Below, piece by piece: positions 8,984 to 19,286 of a stretch of DNA of 64,000 nt (position 1 is the stretch's first letter; each line of letters starts with the position of its first letter). A program made the translations under genes and the position numbers. The notes under the pieces are model-generated. The model was not told where the DNA came from, did no database searches, and was given only the letters and a program-made list of their open reading frames with translations. The stretch comes from Thermoactinomyces sp. DSM 45892 (GTDB taxonomy: Bacteria; Bacillota; Bacilli; Thermoactinomycetales; Thermoactinomycetaceae). The stretch is from the NCBI RefSeq assembly GCF_900107305.1, contig NZ_FNPL01000003.1, positions 62,001 to 126,000 on the forward strand. Reading direction: 5' to 3'.

Positions 8984-10432
8984 GTGTTAAACACAGACGT
9001 TACAAGGGGACCCACTGGATCGGCAGGTGCCACAGGACCGACAGGACCATCTGGAGGACCTCCTGGACCAGCAGGGGCTACTGGACCTCAAGGACCAGCA
9101 GGGCCTACGGGGGCGATTGGAGCCTCAGGGGACACTGGACCTGCAGGGTCTACCGGGCCCCAAGGACCGACGGGAACTTTTGTTACAGGTGATTTCTTAT
9201 TTGTAATTCAAGGAAACTCAGGCGCGAACGGTACGGTTCCACTCAGCTTTGGAGATACCCTCAACTTTATATCTGATACCTTAGAAATCACAGTAACGCC
9301 TGGTTCTGCCATCGTGAAACTAGAAGTGCCTACAGGCGCTAACGGGGCTACGGGGGCTACCGGAGAGACTGGGCCTCAAGGACCCACGGGCGCAGATGGT
9401 GCGGACGGCACTACTGGACCTCAAGGGGAAACTGGGCCTCAAGGACCCACGGGTGCAGATGGTGCGGACGGCACTACTGGACCTCAAGGGGAAACTGGGC
9501 CTCAAGGACCCACGGGTGCAGATGGTGCGGACGGCACTACTGGACCTCAAGGGGAAACTGGGCCTCAAGGACCGACGGGTGCAGATGGTGCAGACGGCAC
9601 TACAGGACCTCAAGGGGAAACTGGACCTCAAGGACCCACGGGTGCAGATGGTGCAGACGGAGCTACAGGACCTCAAGGCGATACCGGGCCTCAGGGACCT
9701 ACAGGGGCGGATGGTGCAGACGGAGCTACAGGACCTCAAGGCGATACTGGGCCTCAAGGACCGACAGGCGCGGATGGCACGGACGGCACTACTGGACCTC
9801 AAGGACCGACAGGCGCGGATGGCACGGACGGCACTACTGGAGCTACGGGACCAACTGGAGCTACGGGACCAACTGGAGCTACGGGCGTGGGATCTCCAGG
9901 CCCAACAGGTCCAACTGGGGTGACGGGACCGACGGGACCTTCTGGGGCTACCGGCCCGAGCGGATTTAATGCTGGAGTAGCGAATCATGCTATCTTTACT
10001 CCGACAGGTGCTACATTAACAAATAGCCTGCAAAATATTATTCTCACCCAAAGATTGAATACTAATCCTGCCATGATTAATTTTAATGGGACGAATACGA
10101 TTACTCTGGCTCAAGGTGTATACTTTGTATCATATGACATTCGCACCACACTTACTCCCGGTAATGTCAACCTGGGTAAATTAGAGATTTTTGTGCCTGG
10201 TGCTGTTTTTACCGATTTAACTGCGCAAGTGTCTGCAGTTGCAGCTGTTTCAGCAAACCCAATTGGACGAAATGTTGTTTCAAGCGGATTAATGAATGTA
10301 CCTGCAGGTGGAGCGAATCTTATGTTCCAAGGAATAGCTGGTGATTTTAGTAATCCAGGTGGAGGAGCTACAGCGGCAGGTATTGTGATAAACCCTATTT
10401 TCTCTAATATTTCAATTATGAGAATCGTGTAA
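8984..10432 (+). CDS. Collagen-like glycine-repeat surface protein, BclA-like
   Basis: 482 residues if started at GTG 8984. Gly-X-Y triplets (GPT, GPQ, GAD, GAT) fill residues about 9-65 and 115-325, split by a non-collagen stretch ([20 protein letters not shown]). The C-terminal 150 residues form a beta-rich, hydrophobic globular domain ([13 protein letters not shown] and onward) like the trimeric TNF-like end of exosporium protein BclA. The likely product is a spore-surface or exosporium filament. The start is doubtful: an in-frame stop lies at 8969, GTG 8984 has no clear ribosome site, and no N-terminal targeting segment precedes the repeats. A 5' truncation or an unusual start are both possible. 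Confidence 0.78.
   Translation: MLNTDVTRGPTGSAGATGPTGPSGGPPGPAGATGPQGPAGPTGAIGASGDTGPAGSTGPQGPTGTFVTGDFLFVIQGNSGANGTVPLSFGDTLNFISDTLEITVTPGSAIVKLEVPTGANGATGATGETGPQGPTGADGADGTTGPQGETGPQGPTGADGADGTTGPQGETGPQGPTGADGADGTTGPQGETGPQGPTGADGADGTTGPQGETGPQGPTGADGADGATGPQGDTGPQGPTGADGADGATGPQGDTGPQGPTGADGTDGTTGPQGPTGADGTDGTTGATGPTGATGPTGATGVGSPGPTGPTGVTGPTGPSGATGPSGFNAGVANHAIFTPTGATLTNSLQNIILTQRLNTNPAMINFNGTNTITLAQGVYFVSYDIRTTLTPGNVNLGKLEIFVPGAVFTDLTAQVSAVAAVSANPIGRNVVSSGLMNVPAGGANLMFQGIAGDFSNPGGGATAAGIVINPIFSNISIMRIV
9370..9834 (+). repeat. 63-bp tandem repeats in the collagen-like gene
   Basis: About seven near-identical copies of a 63-base unit encode the 21-residue block [21 protein letters not shown]. 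Later copies replace E by D and A by T, and the last is a shortened unit. Copy number could change by slippage without breaking the frame. The same composition opens long spurious ORFs in other frames and on the other strand, which I do not count as genes. Confidence 0.9.
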
Positions 10433-10450
10433 AGAAGAAAACTTTACTTC

Positions 10451-10519
10451 AAAAAAGAACCCTTGATGATTCTTTCAGACGATAGAGACGGTCTGAGGAA
10501 TTCTCTCGGGCTCTTTTTT
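10451..10519. terminator. Bidirectional terminator between convergent genes
   Basis: A long imperfect hairpin runs from AAAAAAGAACCC through CAGAC, a short loop and GTCTG to CGGGCTCTTTTTT. Runs of A and T on either side let it serve both the collagen-like gene and the minus-strand gene that ends at 10522. Confidence 0.8.
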
Positions 10520-10521
10520 AT

Positions 10522-11826
10522 TTATTTTGTGGATATTCCATTCAGCTTCTTGCCAATCGTCGTAATGGGCTCGATCTGTGTGGAGAATGGAAGTCCACCC
10601 ACATTTTTAAGTGTGGATTGTGTAGTGGGTTTATATAGGACTAGCTTCTTGTTTGTCTGTTGGATGGTCTGGTGTATGAGGGAGGTGAAGATGGTCTTGG
10701 ATGTGCTTCCCTCGGGTTCCTTTTGTCCATCCATTATGAGAATGTGAATCTCTGGGTAGGTACCTTGAGTGATCCATTTTTGGATATTTTGTACTTGCAA
10801 GAAAAACGAGTCTAAACGAGTAGGAGGTTCGATTTGAATGAATGGAATCGAATTACTCTTTAACGGGTCTTTTAATTCTGTTGTTTTTGTTGAGAGTAGT
10901 GGCAATAGCTTGCCTGCTTGGTTTAGTAAGTAGGGTTCTAGTTGAAAGGGATGTTTTGGTTGATTGGATGTGTTTTCTTCTGGGTTGTTAGGGACAATCC
11001 ATTGAATCGATTTATCTGCGTTGTTGGACGGTGAAGTCCCTTCGTCAGTGATGGAGGTTTGTTTTTGATCATCTGGTATCATTTGTTGCATCATTTTCGG
11101 CTGGTAATGGGCTTGAGGTGTTATGGTTTGACTGTGTGTGGTAATGGGCTGTTGTTTTTCTGGAGTTGTCATCTGTTGGATGGTAGGTTTCTTGGATGGA
11201 TTTCCTTCATGTTTTTGAGTGGGTGTGACTATTTGTTTTTCTGAGTGCAATGATTTTTGTTTGCCTTTGTTTTGATTCCCTTCGTTGCTAGTAGGAACTT
11301 GAGTAGAAACGTTTTGTTTTTCAGGGTTTACTGCTATCTGGTCACGTCTTGTTTCTTTACTTAACTGATTTTTTTGCTTGGGTGTATCAGGCCCCTTTTG
11401 TTTTTCAGTTGTAATGTTCTGATCAGGGTTTTGTTCCTTTATAGGCGGATTCCCTTTATTTGTATTTGAATCATCGCTCGGGACATGGGCGATCAATTCG
11501 GGAAAACCAGCTTGATCTCCTCGATATGGTTCAACTAAAGCAGGTTCAGAGGGTTCTGTCTGGGTACTAGGGGCTGCTATCGGTTCCTCGACAGGCTCTG
11601 GTTGTGGCTTTGATGACTGGGCTGTAAGTGTACTGGAGGATGGCTGAGTTATGAAATACGTGATGGCAGACCCTCCAGCGATCACCAGGACTATAAGGAA
11701 GAAGATAAAGCCCGGTCTCCATCTTCGTGGTTTCGGTTGTTCAAATAGGTTTTGATCTGGAGCGTGATCTTCTAGAAAAAATTCATTTCGCAAATTTTGA
11801 TCCTCCTCGACAATATTTGGTAACAT
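10522..11826 (-). CDS. Unknown single-span membrane protein with Gln/Pro/Thr-rich linker
   Basis: 434 residues. A short acidic cytoplasmic N-terminus (about 40 residues) is followed by PRRWRPG and one hydrophobic helix at about residues 43-66, so the rest should lie outside the membrane. Residues about 75-290 are low-complexity, rich in Pro, Gln, Thr, Lys and Asn. The last ~140 residues look folded (FIQIEPPTRLDSFFLQVQNI, IHILIMDGQKE, KLVLYKPTTQ). I do not recognise the family. The layout suits a wall-spanning or spore-cortex-crossing protein whose small outer domain is held away from the membrane. It is convergent with the collagen-like gene, with no evident operon partner. Confidence 0.6.
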   Translation of the reverse strand: MLPNIVEEDQNLRNEFFLEDHAPDQNLFEQPKPRRWRPGFIFFLIVLVIAGGSAITYFITQPSSSTLTAQSSKPQPEPVEEPIAAPSTQTEPSEPALVEPYRGDQAGFPELIAHVPSDDSNTNKGNPPIKEQNPDQNITTEKQKGPDTPKQKNQLSKETRRDQIAVNPEKQNVSTQVPTSNEGNQNKGKQKSLHSEKQIVTPTQKHEGNPSKKPTIQQMTTPEKQQPITTHSQTITPQAHYQPKMMQQMIPDDQKQTSITDEGTSPSNNADKSIQWIVPNNPEENTSNQPKHPFQLEPYLLNQAGKLLPLLSTKTTELKDPLKSNSIPFIQIEPPTRLDSFFLQVQNIQKWITQGTYPEIHILIMDGQKEPEGSTSKTIFTSLIHQTIQQTNKKLVLYKPTTQSTLKNVGGLPFSTQIEPITTIGKKLNGISTK

Positions 11827-11860
11827 CTTACTATAATTTACAAAATTATGAAAGATAAAA

Positions 11861-11891
11861 TTATAGAAAAGAGATAGCTTTATTCGCTATC
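11861..11891 (-). terminator. Terminator of mnmA
   Basis: On the minus strand, GATAGC, a 7-base loop and GCTATC are followed by TCTTTTCTATAA. It lies about 30 bases past the mnmA stop. Confidence 0.65.
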
Positions 11892-11920
11892 CCTTCGAAA
11901 GTGTGTGCCGTTCGTTTCTC

Positions 11921-13048
<1,128 letters not shown>

Positions 13049-13304
13049 TCAATCGTATGTCATTTTATTATAAACGATTAAGTCAAGAATGAACAAAAAG
13101 GACTTGGTAAATCTTATCATCTAAGGGGTTTTAGGAAGAAATCAAAATGTATATAATAGATATATTAATATGAAATTTACTCTGCGCTGTGGCAACTATG
13201 AAAAGTCTTCGATAAAACAAGGGAATTCGTTGTCAAAGGGGATTGAATCAAGTAAGCTTTAAGAACAACATATTAAGTATATGAGCCGAGGGATAGGAGG
13301 ATTT

Positions 13305-14783
13305 ATGAGGAAACTACCACTCAAACAAGCAATTTGTGTGACGGCTGCTACAGTACTCATGAGCGGTTGTTCTACAGTCGTACAGCGAATTCAAGAGACA
13401 ACCGGAAATGAGATTCGTAAAGTGGAAGAATCTAAAGCCTCTGCAACGGAAATTAAATCAAAGCAAGTGATGAAAGAGATCGATGCGAGCCCAGGGCCCT
13501 ATACGAAGATTGAAGATATTTTGCAAGATCCAGGCAAAGGGTCTTTTTCTGGTAATAAATATAACCAATCTAAGGTATATCAAGCGTTGGATCAGATGCC
13601 GATTGGATTAGAGAGAGATGCTGCCTTTCAATATCTACTCGGTCTGCTGGGAGAAAATTATAAGCAACTCGTAACCGTTTATGATGATGTAGAGATGGTT
13701 GACTTGAAAGAACAGGCACGAGTACTATCCGAGATTGCAAAAGACCATCAGGCGAAGCCACCCACGGCCGAACAAGCTGCGATTCAGGCAGGGGCTGTGA
13801 AAAACAACCAAATTTTGTTCCTCGTTGATGCAAGTAGTTCGATGGGAAAAGACTTACAGGGTAAAAGTAAAATGGAATGGATCAAAGGTGCACTCACTCA
13901 GGTGACGAAAACGATTCCAAAAGGTACTCAGGTTCATGTGAGGGTGTTTGGAAAAGAAGGTGGAGTGAATGCCAAAGATCCAGGAGAATCTTGCAAAAAT
14001 ACGTCTTTGTTGTACTCAGGGGTTGAATGGACTGCTCCAGTGTGGTCAAAGTCGATGAACCAACTAGAATCAAAAGAAGGATGGAATCCGGCTGGTTTAG
14101 CGATTCAGGAAGGTGCTAAAGACTTATCTGCCCATAAGGAGAAAAGTCGTGAAAATCGTGTGGTTCTTATCACCGATGGTGTAGATAAATGTAATGCAAA
14201 TCCAGCACAGCAAGCAAAGCAGTTGAGCGATTCTGATTTACATGCAGCCATTAATGTGATTTCCTTTGGTTCGAGCCTACAAGCAGAAAAGCAGATTTCC
14301 TCGATCGCAGGTCAATCAGGGGGGGAATTTATCTCCATCAAAGATGGGGAGAAACTTACTCAGGCTCTCCAATCCATTACAAAAGAAATCAGACAGATGG
14401 ACACACCGTGGCAGGTACGTGCTTTGGAAAAATCAGCTAAGACCCTTCAAAACACGCGTGAGCAGTTAAAAGATGGGCACCAAAGTCTGAGCGAGACGAC
14501 GAAAAATGAGCAAGAGCATCTACAAGCCGCCAATGAATACATTTTTAATCAATCTAAGATTGAGAAGACAGATTATGAACGAATCGGCCGGTGGATCGAT
14601 CAGAGATATGAACAAGTAGATGGGCACATCAAAAAACAGTATCAGAAATCGGATAAAAAGCTCCGCAAAGATTGGTTAACTCAAGTGGATAACTTAGAAA
14701 AATCATGGGATAAAACGAGTCCCAAAAATACGCCCAATACATTTGCAGAAAAGAAAACAGAGATTTTGGGTGATGCGAAATGA
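13305..14783 (+). CDS. Lipoprotein with von Willebrand factor A domain
   Basis: The ATG at 13305 (492 residues) is preferred over 13281 because TAGGAGG stands just before it. A lipoprotein signal ends in LMSGC near residue 19. Residues about 170-360 form a VWA domain with a complete metal-binding motif: DASSS near 173, an internal Thr, and ITDGVDKC. The C-terminal 120 residues are charged, probably coiled coil. It should be anchored on the outer face of the membrane and bind a protein or wall ligand, as B. subtilis YwmC/YwmD may. It overlaps the next gene by four bases (ATGA), so the two are translationally coupled. Confidence 0.82.
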   Translation: MRKLPLKQAICVTAATVLMSGCSTVVQRIQETTGNEIRKVEESKASATEIKSKQVMKEIDASPGPYTKIEDILQDPGKGSFSGNKYNQSKVYQALDQMPIGLERDAAFQYLLGLLGENYKQLVTVYDDVEMVDLKEQARVLSEIAKDHQAKPPTAEQAAIQAGAVKNNQILFLVDASSSMGKDLQGKSKMEWIKGALTQVTKTIPKGTQVHVRVFGKEGGVNAKDPGESCKNTSLLYSGVEWTAPVWSKSMNQLESKEGWNPAGLAIQEGAKDLSAHKEKSRENRVVLITDGVDKCNANPAQQAKQLSDSDLHAAINVISFGSSLQAEKQISSIAGQSGGEFISIKDGEKLTQALQSITKEIRQMDTPWQVRALEKSAKTLQNTREQLKDGHQSLSETTKNEQEHLQAANEYIFNQSKIEKTDYERIGRWIDQRYEQVDGHIKKQYQKSDKKLRKDWLTQVDNLEKSWDKTSPKNTPNTFAEKKTEILGDAK

Positions 14784-15118
14784 ACCGCGATTTAAACAAG
14801 TCATATGAGATGATTTATGATGAACGACTACAGATTCATCGCCCGATTCTCCACGTCGATTACGATGAGTTAGATCCCGACGTACAGGCAGAGTTTGAAC
14901 TTCTTTGTCAACAAGTATGTGCTTGTATTCCAGAGCAGATCAAGTGTTTCGAGATTGAATATCTCATAACTTTTGATTCGCTTAAAGAAGTAGAGGATGA
15001 AAGATTGTTCTTTGCGATTAATGAACAATTAAACGATCTTTCTAGTCGAATTAGCGATTTAAATATCTTATTTCTCCATATTGAAGGGTCTTTTGTGACT
15101 CAGAGTGTTCATTCATGA
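14780..15118 (+). CDS. Small acidic protein of unknown function, coupled to the VWA lipoprotein
   Basis: 112 residues with strong net negative charge. There is no signal peptide or membrane helix, so it is cytoplasmic. Two Cys occur in LCQQVCACIPEQIKC (one a C-A-C pair). I recognise no family. Its start overlaps the stop of the VWA gene (ATGA), and a strong terminator follows its stop, so the pair form a two-gene operon. Confidence 0.6.
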   Translation: MNRDLNKSYEMIYDERLQIHRPILHVDYDELDPDVQAEFELLCQQVCACIPEQIKCFEIEYLITFDSLKEVEDERLFFAINEQLNDLSSRISDLNILFLHIEGSFVTQSVHS

Positions 15119-15170
15119 CATACAAAGAAAGCCAGTTTTGGTTACGAGCCAAACTGGCTTTCTTTGTATG
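15119..15170. terminator. Strong palindromic terminator
   Basis: A near-perfect 23-bp stem (CATACAAAGAAAGCCAGTTT with its complement) encloses a 7-base loop (TTACGAG). It closes the VWA operon. The T-rich 3' arm (TTTCTTTG) replaces a separate T tail. Confidence 0.75.
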
Positions 15171-15357
15171 AATTTAAACGTTTCATCTCATAATAAAGAC
15201 AGCAATATGTCCCTAACGGGAGAGTGTTAAGGTTTTGTAAAGTTTATTTTAACTTAGATTAAATTTATTCATGCATAATTAACTTTTCTCTTTTCAATCA
15301 CTAAATAGTAAGAGTAAGATTAGCCTTGTTTAACGGCAATTTAGTACAGGAGGGGTA

Positions 15358-15981
15358 ATGGTGATTTTTAATCGTACAAAAGATCGTATCTTCTATCAAA
15401 CCCTTATTGATGCGGCAAGCAACATTGTGGAAGCGGTACAACTTTTCCGTGAAAATGTGGAGACATTAGAGGAAAAGGAGAAATACGCAGAACGACTTAA
15501 GGAATTAGAGTCTAAAGGGGATGCTTTTACCCACCTGTTGATTAAAGAATTAAATTCTACGTTTGTTACTCCGTTAGATCGCGAAGATATTTTAAATTTA
15601 GCAGTTAAATTAGATGATGTATTAGATGGTATAGAAGCTTGTGCAGCTCGATTTGTCTATTTTCATGTTAATAAATCAGCTCCGTATTTAGTTCAATTTG
15701 CTGAGATTATTGTAAGCTCTGCCCAATTGTTACAAGAATCGTTTATTGCACTAGAGAAAAAAGATTTCCAGAGCATTCGAAAGATCTCAATTGAAATTAA
15801 TGACCTTGAAAACCAAGGTGATAAATTGATGAGAGATAGTTTATATACTCTATTTGAAAATCCGAGTGATGGACTAGAACTATTTAAGATGAAGGAAATC
15901 ATTGAGAAACTAGAACGTGTTACTGATTTATTTGAAGACTTGATGGATGTTATGGAAGGTGTGATTTTGAAGTATGCTTGA
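15358..15981 (+). CDS. DUF47/PhoU-like phosphate transport accessory protein
   Basis: 207 residues, ATG with AGGAGGGG directly upstream. It is all-helical with the DUF47 pattern: KGDAFTHLLIKELNSTFVTPLDREDI near residue 55, then LDDVLDGIEACAARF, and a second repeat ENQGDKLMRDSL. Each half carries the acidic motifs that bind metal in PhoU-like proteins. It overlaps the Pit gene by 8 bases, an arrangement conserved in many bacteria (YkaA-Pit in B. subtilis). It probably controls the opening or activity of that transporter. Confidence 0.92.
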   Translation: MVIFNRTKDRIFYQTLIDAASNIVEAVQLFRENVETLEEKEKYAERLKELESKGDAFTHLLIKELNSTFVTPLDREDILNLAVKLDDVLDGIEACAARFVYFHVNKSAPYLVQFAEIIVSSAQLLQESFIALEKKDFQSIRKISIEINDLENQGDKLMRDSLYTLFENPSDGLELFKMKEIIEKLERVTDLFEDLMDVMEGVILKYA

Positions 15982-16969
15982 TCCATTTTGGCTCGTCGTA
16001 GCTGTTATTGCCTTAGCGTTAATTTTTGATTTTACTAACGGCTGGCATGATACGGCAAATGCGATTGCGACAGTCGTGGGGACGCGTACGTTAAAACCAT
16101 ATACAGCCATTTTAATGGCCGCAGGTCTTAATCTAGTAGGCGCATTTTTCTCGACAGCTGTTGCAAAAGCGATCGGTAAAGATATTGTAAATCCGAAAGC
16201 GGTGACGTTAGTAGTGTTGGTAGCAGCACTCTCAGCTGTTATCATTTGGAATGTAGTCACCGTGTTAATGGGTCTTCCAACAAGTTCGTCACATGCATTG
16301 ATCGGAAGTTTAGTAGGTGCGGCCGTTGCTTCAGCAGGATTCGATATTCTGCAAAGCAAAGGGCTTATTACAATTTTGATTGGTTTGCTTATATCACCGG
16401 TATTAGGTGCTATTGTTGCATATATTTTTATGAAGATTATTCGAGCTCTATTTGCGAATCAGCCTGCTTCTCGTGTGAAAAGGGTATTTAAGCCTTTGCA
16501 GATCTTCTCGTCTGGGTTTATGGCATTTAGTCATGGTGCGGCAGATGCTCAGAAAGCAATGGGAATCATGGCTCTTGCTTTGCTAGTAGGGGGTTATCAA
16601 ACTGAATTAAATATCCCCACATGGGTTAAGATTTCAGCAGCCTTAGCAATGGCATTTGGTACAGCAATCGGTGGATGGAAGGTGATCCAAACGATTGGTT
16701 CCCGTTTGAGCCGCTTGGAGACACCACATGGCTTTGCTGCTGAGACCGCGGCAGCTACAATCTTGACGACAGTCGCAGGGATGGGTATTCCGGTTAGTAC
16801 AACGCATACAATTACAGGGTCGATTATCGGTACAGGGATAGCGGAACGAATTCGTAGTGTTCGCTGGACGGTAGCGAAAAAAATCGTATATGCATGGGTT
16901 CTTACTCTACCGGGAACTGCCATCATGGGTTATGCTTTGTATACCGTGCTCAGTTTCTTGGAACATTAA
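15974..16969 (+). CDS. pit: PiT-family inorganic phosphate transporter
   Basis: 331 residues with about ten hydrophobic helices. Both copies of the PiT signature are visible: FTNGWHDTANAIATVVGT near residue 18 and SHGAADAQKAMGIMAL near 178. The conserved GLPTSSSHAL and VSTTHTITG loops also appear. It imports phosphate (often as a metal complex) driven by the proton gradient. It is co-translated with the DUF47 protein and ends in a terminator at 16971. The length is at the short end, typical of the Bacillus Pit branch. Confidence 0.94.
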   Translation: MLDPFWLVVAVIALALIFDFTNGWHDTANAIATVVGTRTLKPYTAILMAAGLNLVGAFFSTAVAKAIGKDIVNPKAVTLVVLVAALSAVIIWNVVTVLMGLPTSSSHALIGSLVGAAVASAGFDILQSKGLITILIGLLISPVLGAIVAYIFMKIIRALFANQPASRVKRVFKPLQIFSSGFMAFSHGAADAQKAMGIMALALLVGGYQTELNIPTWVKISAALAMAFGTAIGGWKVIQTIGSRLSRLETPHGFAAETAAATILTTVAGMGIPVSTTHTITGSIIGTGIAERIRSVRWTVAKKIVYAWVLTLPGTAIMGYALYTVLSFLEH

Positions 16970-16970
16970 G

Positions 16971-16998
16971 CCTGGAGTCGTTTGACTTCAGGTTTTTT
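16971..16998 (+). terminator. Terminator after pit
   Basis: CCTGGAGTC, loop GTTT, GACTTCAGG, then TTTTTT. Confidence 0.85.
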
Positions 16999-17106
16999 CT
17001 ATCCTCGAATCGGTGTATTTTTTTAGATAACATGCTATGATATGTGGCATATAGGAAGCTAAGAGATATCTATCGTTTTTGGTGTACATAAGAGGAGGAT
17101 TTTCTT

Positions 17107-18531
17107 TTGGAAAAGCAGATCAATTGGTTAGAAGAAGTTTCGAAGAGAGAAAGCCAATTATTAGAAGATACAAAAGGATTATTATCGATACCTAGTATTT
17201 TAGATGAATCAACTGCTCACGAGGGAGCACCATTTGGCGCAGCGGTTGCAAATGCGATTCAATATGTAATCAATCTAGGAACCAGAGATGGCTTCCAAAC
17301 GAAAAATGTAGATGGCTATGCGATGCACGTGGAAATGGGAGAGGGTTCTGAGCTGATTGGTGTGTTAGCTCATGTGGATGTTGTACCGGTTGGCGAAGGC
17401 TGGACATCTCCCCCATTTGAGCCAGAGATCCGAAATGGAAGGCTATATGCTCGGGGGGCCATTGATGATAAAGGACCTGCGATGGCGGCGTATTATGGGA
17501 TGAAATTGATTCAAGAGTTACAGCTACCTCTATCGAAGCGTGTGCGCCTCATTTTAGGAGGGGATGAAGAGTCCCTATGGCGTTGTATGAAATACTATTT
17601 CTCTAAAGAAGAGATGCCTTCGATGGGCTTTACGCCTGATGCTGATTTCCCGATTATCAACGCAGAAAAGGGATTTTATGATATTCAAGCAAATGGAACG
17701 ACAGCTGCTTCGGTGACGGAAGCTGCCGCAGGTGTCTGGACGTTGGAATCGTTCCAATCCGGACAACGTGTAAACATGGTTCCTGATTTAGCTACGGCTG
17801 TGCTGGTAGGGGACGAAGATGTGTTTGAGTTAAAGGAGCAATTCCAAGATTTCCTTTTACAAAAGGGAATTCAGGGATACGCGGAAGAGGCAAATGAGCA
17901 TGTAACTTTAGTTGTTCGCGGAATTTCTCATCATGGATCGGAACCAGAAAAGGGGTTAAATGCCGCATTAGAATTGGCTCGTTTTTTAACGACGATCAAG
18001 TTGGATGCAGTAGGTGGCCGTTATATTAAGCTAATCGATCGTTACTTGGTAGATAGCTTTTTTGGCGAGAAAATGGAAATTGCTCAAGAGGATGAGAGAA
18101 CAGGCGCTCTTACTGTAAATGCTGGAGTCTTCAACTATACAATGGGTGAAGGCGAAGGGATACGACTTAACATTCGCTACCCCATTTCGATTGATGATGA
18201 TCAATTACTTGAACAACTTCGTGAGAAACTAGCTGTGTATGATCTAGAGATTGATCATTATGATCGTAAACGAGGACATTATCTTTCGCCAGACCACCCA
18301 CTTGTCTCCACATTGTCCAGCGTTTATGAAGAACAGACAGGAGAGCCCGCTGAACTGATGGCAATCGGGGGAGCTACTTATGCGCGTGCAGCACAAAATT
18401 GTGTAGCATTTGGCCCTTTGTTCCCAGGTCGCCTTGAAGTAGCACATCAAAAAGATGAGTTTATCGAATGGGATGATATGGTTCGCGCTACGGCACTTTA
18501 TGCCCAAGCGATCTACGAATTAGCGAAGTAA
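17107..18531 (+). CDS. pepV: Dipeptidase PepV (M20 metallopeptidase)
   Basis: 474 residues starting at TTG with AGAGGAGG upstream. Metal and catalytic residues of the M20 family are visible: His and Asp in LAHVDVVPVGEGW, Asp in GAIDDKGP, the Glu pair in GGDEESLW, and Asp in TPDADFPIINAEKG. The late GGATYARAAQNCVAFG segment is typical of PepV. It hydrolyses dipeptides and some unusual D-containing peptides in the cytoplasm with two zinc ions. It stands alone between two terminators. The length is as expected. Confidence 0.94.
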   Translation: MEKQINWLEEVSKRESQLLEDTKGLLSIPSILDESTAHEGAPFGAAVANAIQYVINLGTRDGFQTKNVDGYAMHVEMGEGSELIGVLAHVDVVPVGEGWTSPPFEPEIRNGRLYARGAIDDKGPAMAAYYGMKLIQELQLPLSKRVRLILGGDEESLWRCMKYYFSKEEMPSMGFTPDADFPIINAEKGFYDIQANGTTAASVTEAAAGVWTLESFQSGQRVNMVPDLATAVLVGDEDVFELKEQFQDFLLQKGIQGYAEEANEHVTLVVRGISHHGSEPEKGLNAALELARFLTTIKLDAVGGRYIKLIDRYLVDSFFGEKMEIAQEDERTGALTVNAGVFNYTMGEGEGIRLNIRYPISIDDDQLLEQLREKLAVYDLEIDHYDRKRGHYLSPDHPLVSTLSSVYEEQTGEPAELMAIGGATYARAAQNCVAFGPLFPGRLEVAHQKDEFIEWDDMVRATALYAQAIYELAK

Positions 18532-18550
18532 TCTTTGCGTGAAAACGAGG

Positions 18551-18600
18551 GAAAGACCTATAAGCAATTAAGCTGCTTACGGTCTTTCTTTTTGTTTTTG
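18551..18600. terminator. Bidirectional terminator
   Basis: GAAAGACC and GGTCTTTC enclose a 22-base loop with an internal AGCAATTAAGCT mini-stem, followed by TTTTTG. It lies between convergent genes, and the 3' part overlaps the end of the minus-strand gene. Confidence 0.7.
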
Positions 18601-19236
18601 CGCGAGTTGATATATTTCTGCTAGCAATGAGTCTGGATCAACACCTTCTTTTGGCAACGGACGAGCTATTTCGATCGGGACTCCGTGACTGGCTATTCTT
18701 TCGTAGATAATGAGAAATTGGCCTTTTTTATAGAGCGGAGAATTATAATTATTTAAGTCAATGGGGTCACGATCTTTGCTATCCACTACAAATGTAAGAC
18801 GATATCTGCCTTTTCCGGTGAATGACTGTTCCTTACTATAGTCTAATGTTAGTTTCTCAATACTGGACCATTCTTCGATCTCATTTTGATTTACACTCAT
18901 AAACGTGTTGTATGTAATTCCCTGAGGTGTGGCTAGCAAATAGTTATCAAAAGCTAAAACGACGATTGGAGCCATGATCAGATAAAAAGTCGTAAACAGG
19001 TAGAAGCTACGTTTGAGCGCTTTTATTCTTTTGCGATTTCGAAAGATGTTATACAGGAATATAGGTAGAAAAAGCGCAAATATAAAAAAGAGAGTGTATG
19101 AGAGATGGGTGCTCATGAGATAGCTTTGATTGGGTACATGGTAATTAATTTGTTGAGCGTACAAGAGTAAGACCCAAATTCCCCCGGTAAGGATAGCGAA
19201 TAGGGATAGTTTAAAGAGCCATCTGGCTAGTTTCAT
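18577..19236 (-). CDS. Unknown membrane protein with PH-like outer domain
   Basis: 219 residues. Three hydrophobic helices occupy the first ~115 residues (around 8-28, 47-65 and 80-103), with an Arg/Lys-rich loop (RNRKRIKALKR) between the second and third. After this comes a polar region of about 110 residues with beta pattern (YRLTFVVDSKDRDPIDLNNY). This resembles small bacterial proteins pairing membrane helices with a PH-like domain, but I cannot name it. It lies about 50 bases downstream of the nifS stop on the same strand and could be co-transcribed. Confidence 0.55.
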   Translation of the reverse strand: MKLARWLFKLSLFAILTGGIWVLLLYAQQINYHVPNQSYLMSTHLSYTLFFIFALFLPIFLYNIFRNRKRIKALKRSFYLFTTFYLIMAPIVVLAFDNYLLATPQGITYNTFMSVNQNEIEEWSSIEKLTLDYSKEQSFTGKGRYRLTFVVDSKDRDPIDLNNYNSPLYKKGQFLIIYERIASHGVPIEIARPLPKEGVDPDSLLAEIYQLAQKQKERP

Positions 19237-19286
19237 TTTGTAAGAATCCCTCCGTTCTCTAAAGTGAATGGGTCATCCATCCTTTG

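Noticed and set aside
9370..9834. Regular repeats suggesting a CRISPR array
   Set aside because: The 63-base units are contiguous, in frame and code for Gly-X-Y; there are no spacers or cas genes.
9320..9988. Long minus-strand ORF rich in Ser and Arg, and a plus-strand ORF at 9396-9923
   Set aside because: Both arise from the repeat composition of the collagen-like gene; no ribosome site and only low-complexity product.
15171..15357. Possible Pho box before the phosphate genes
   Set aside because: A few TTAAC-like words occur, but not with the regular spacing of PhoP direct repeats.
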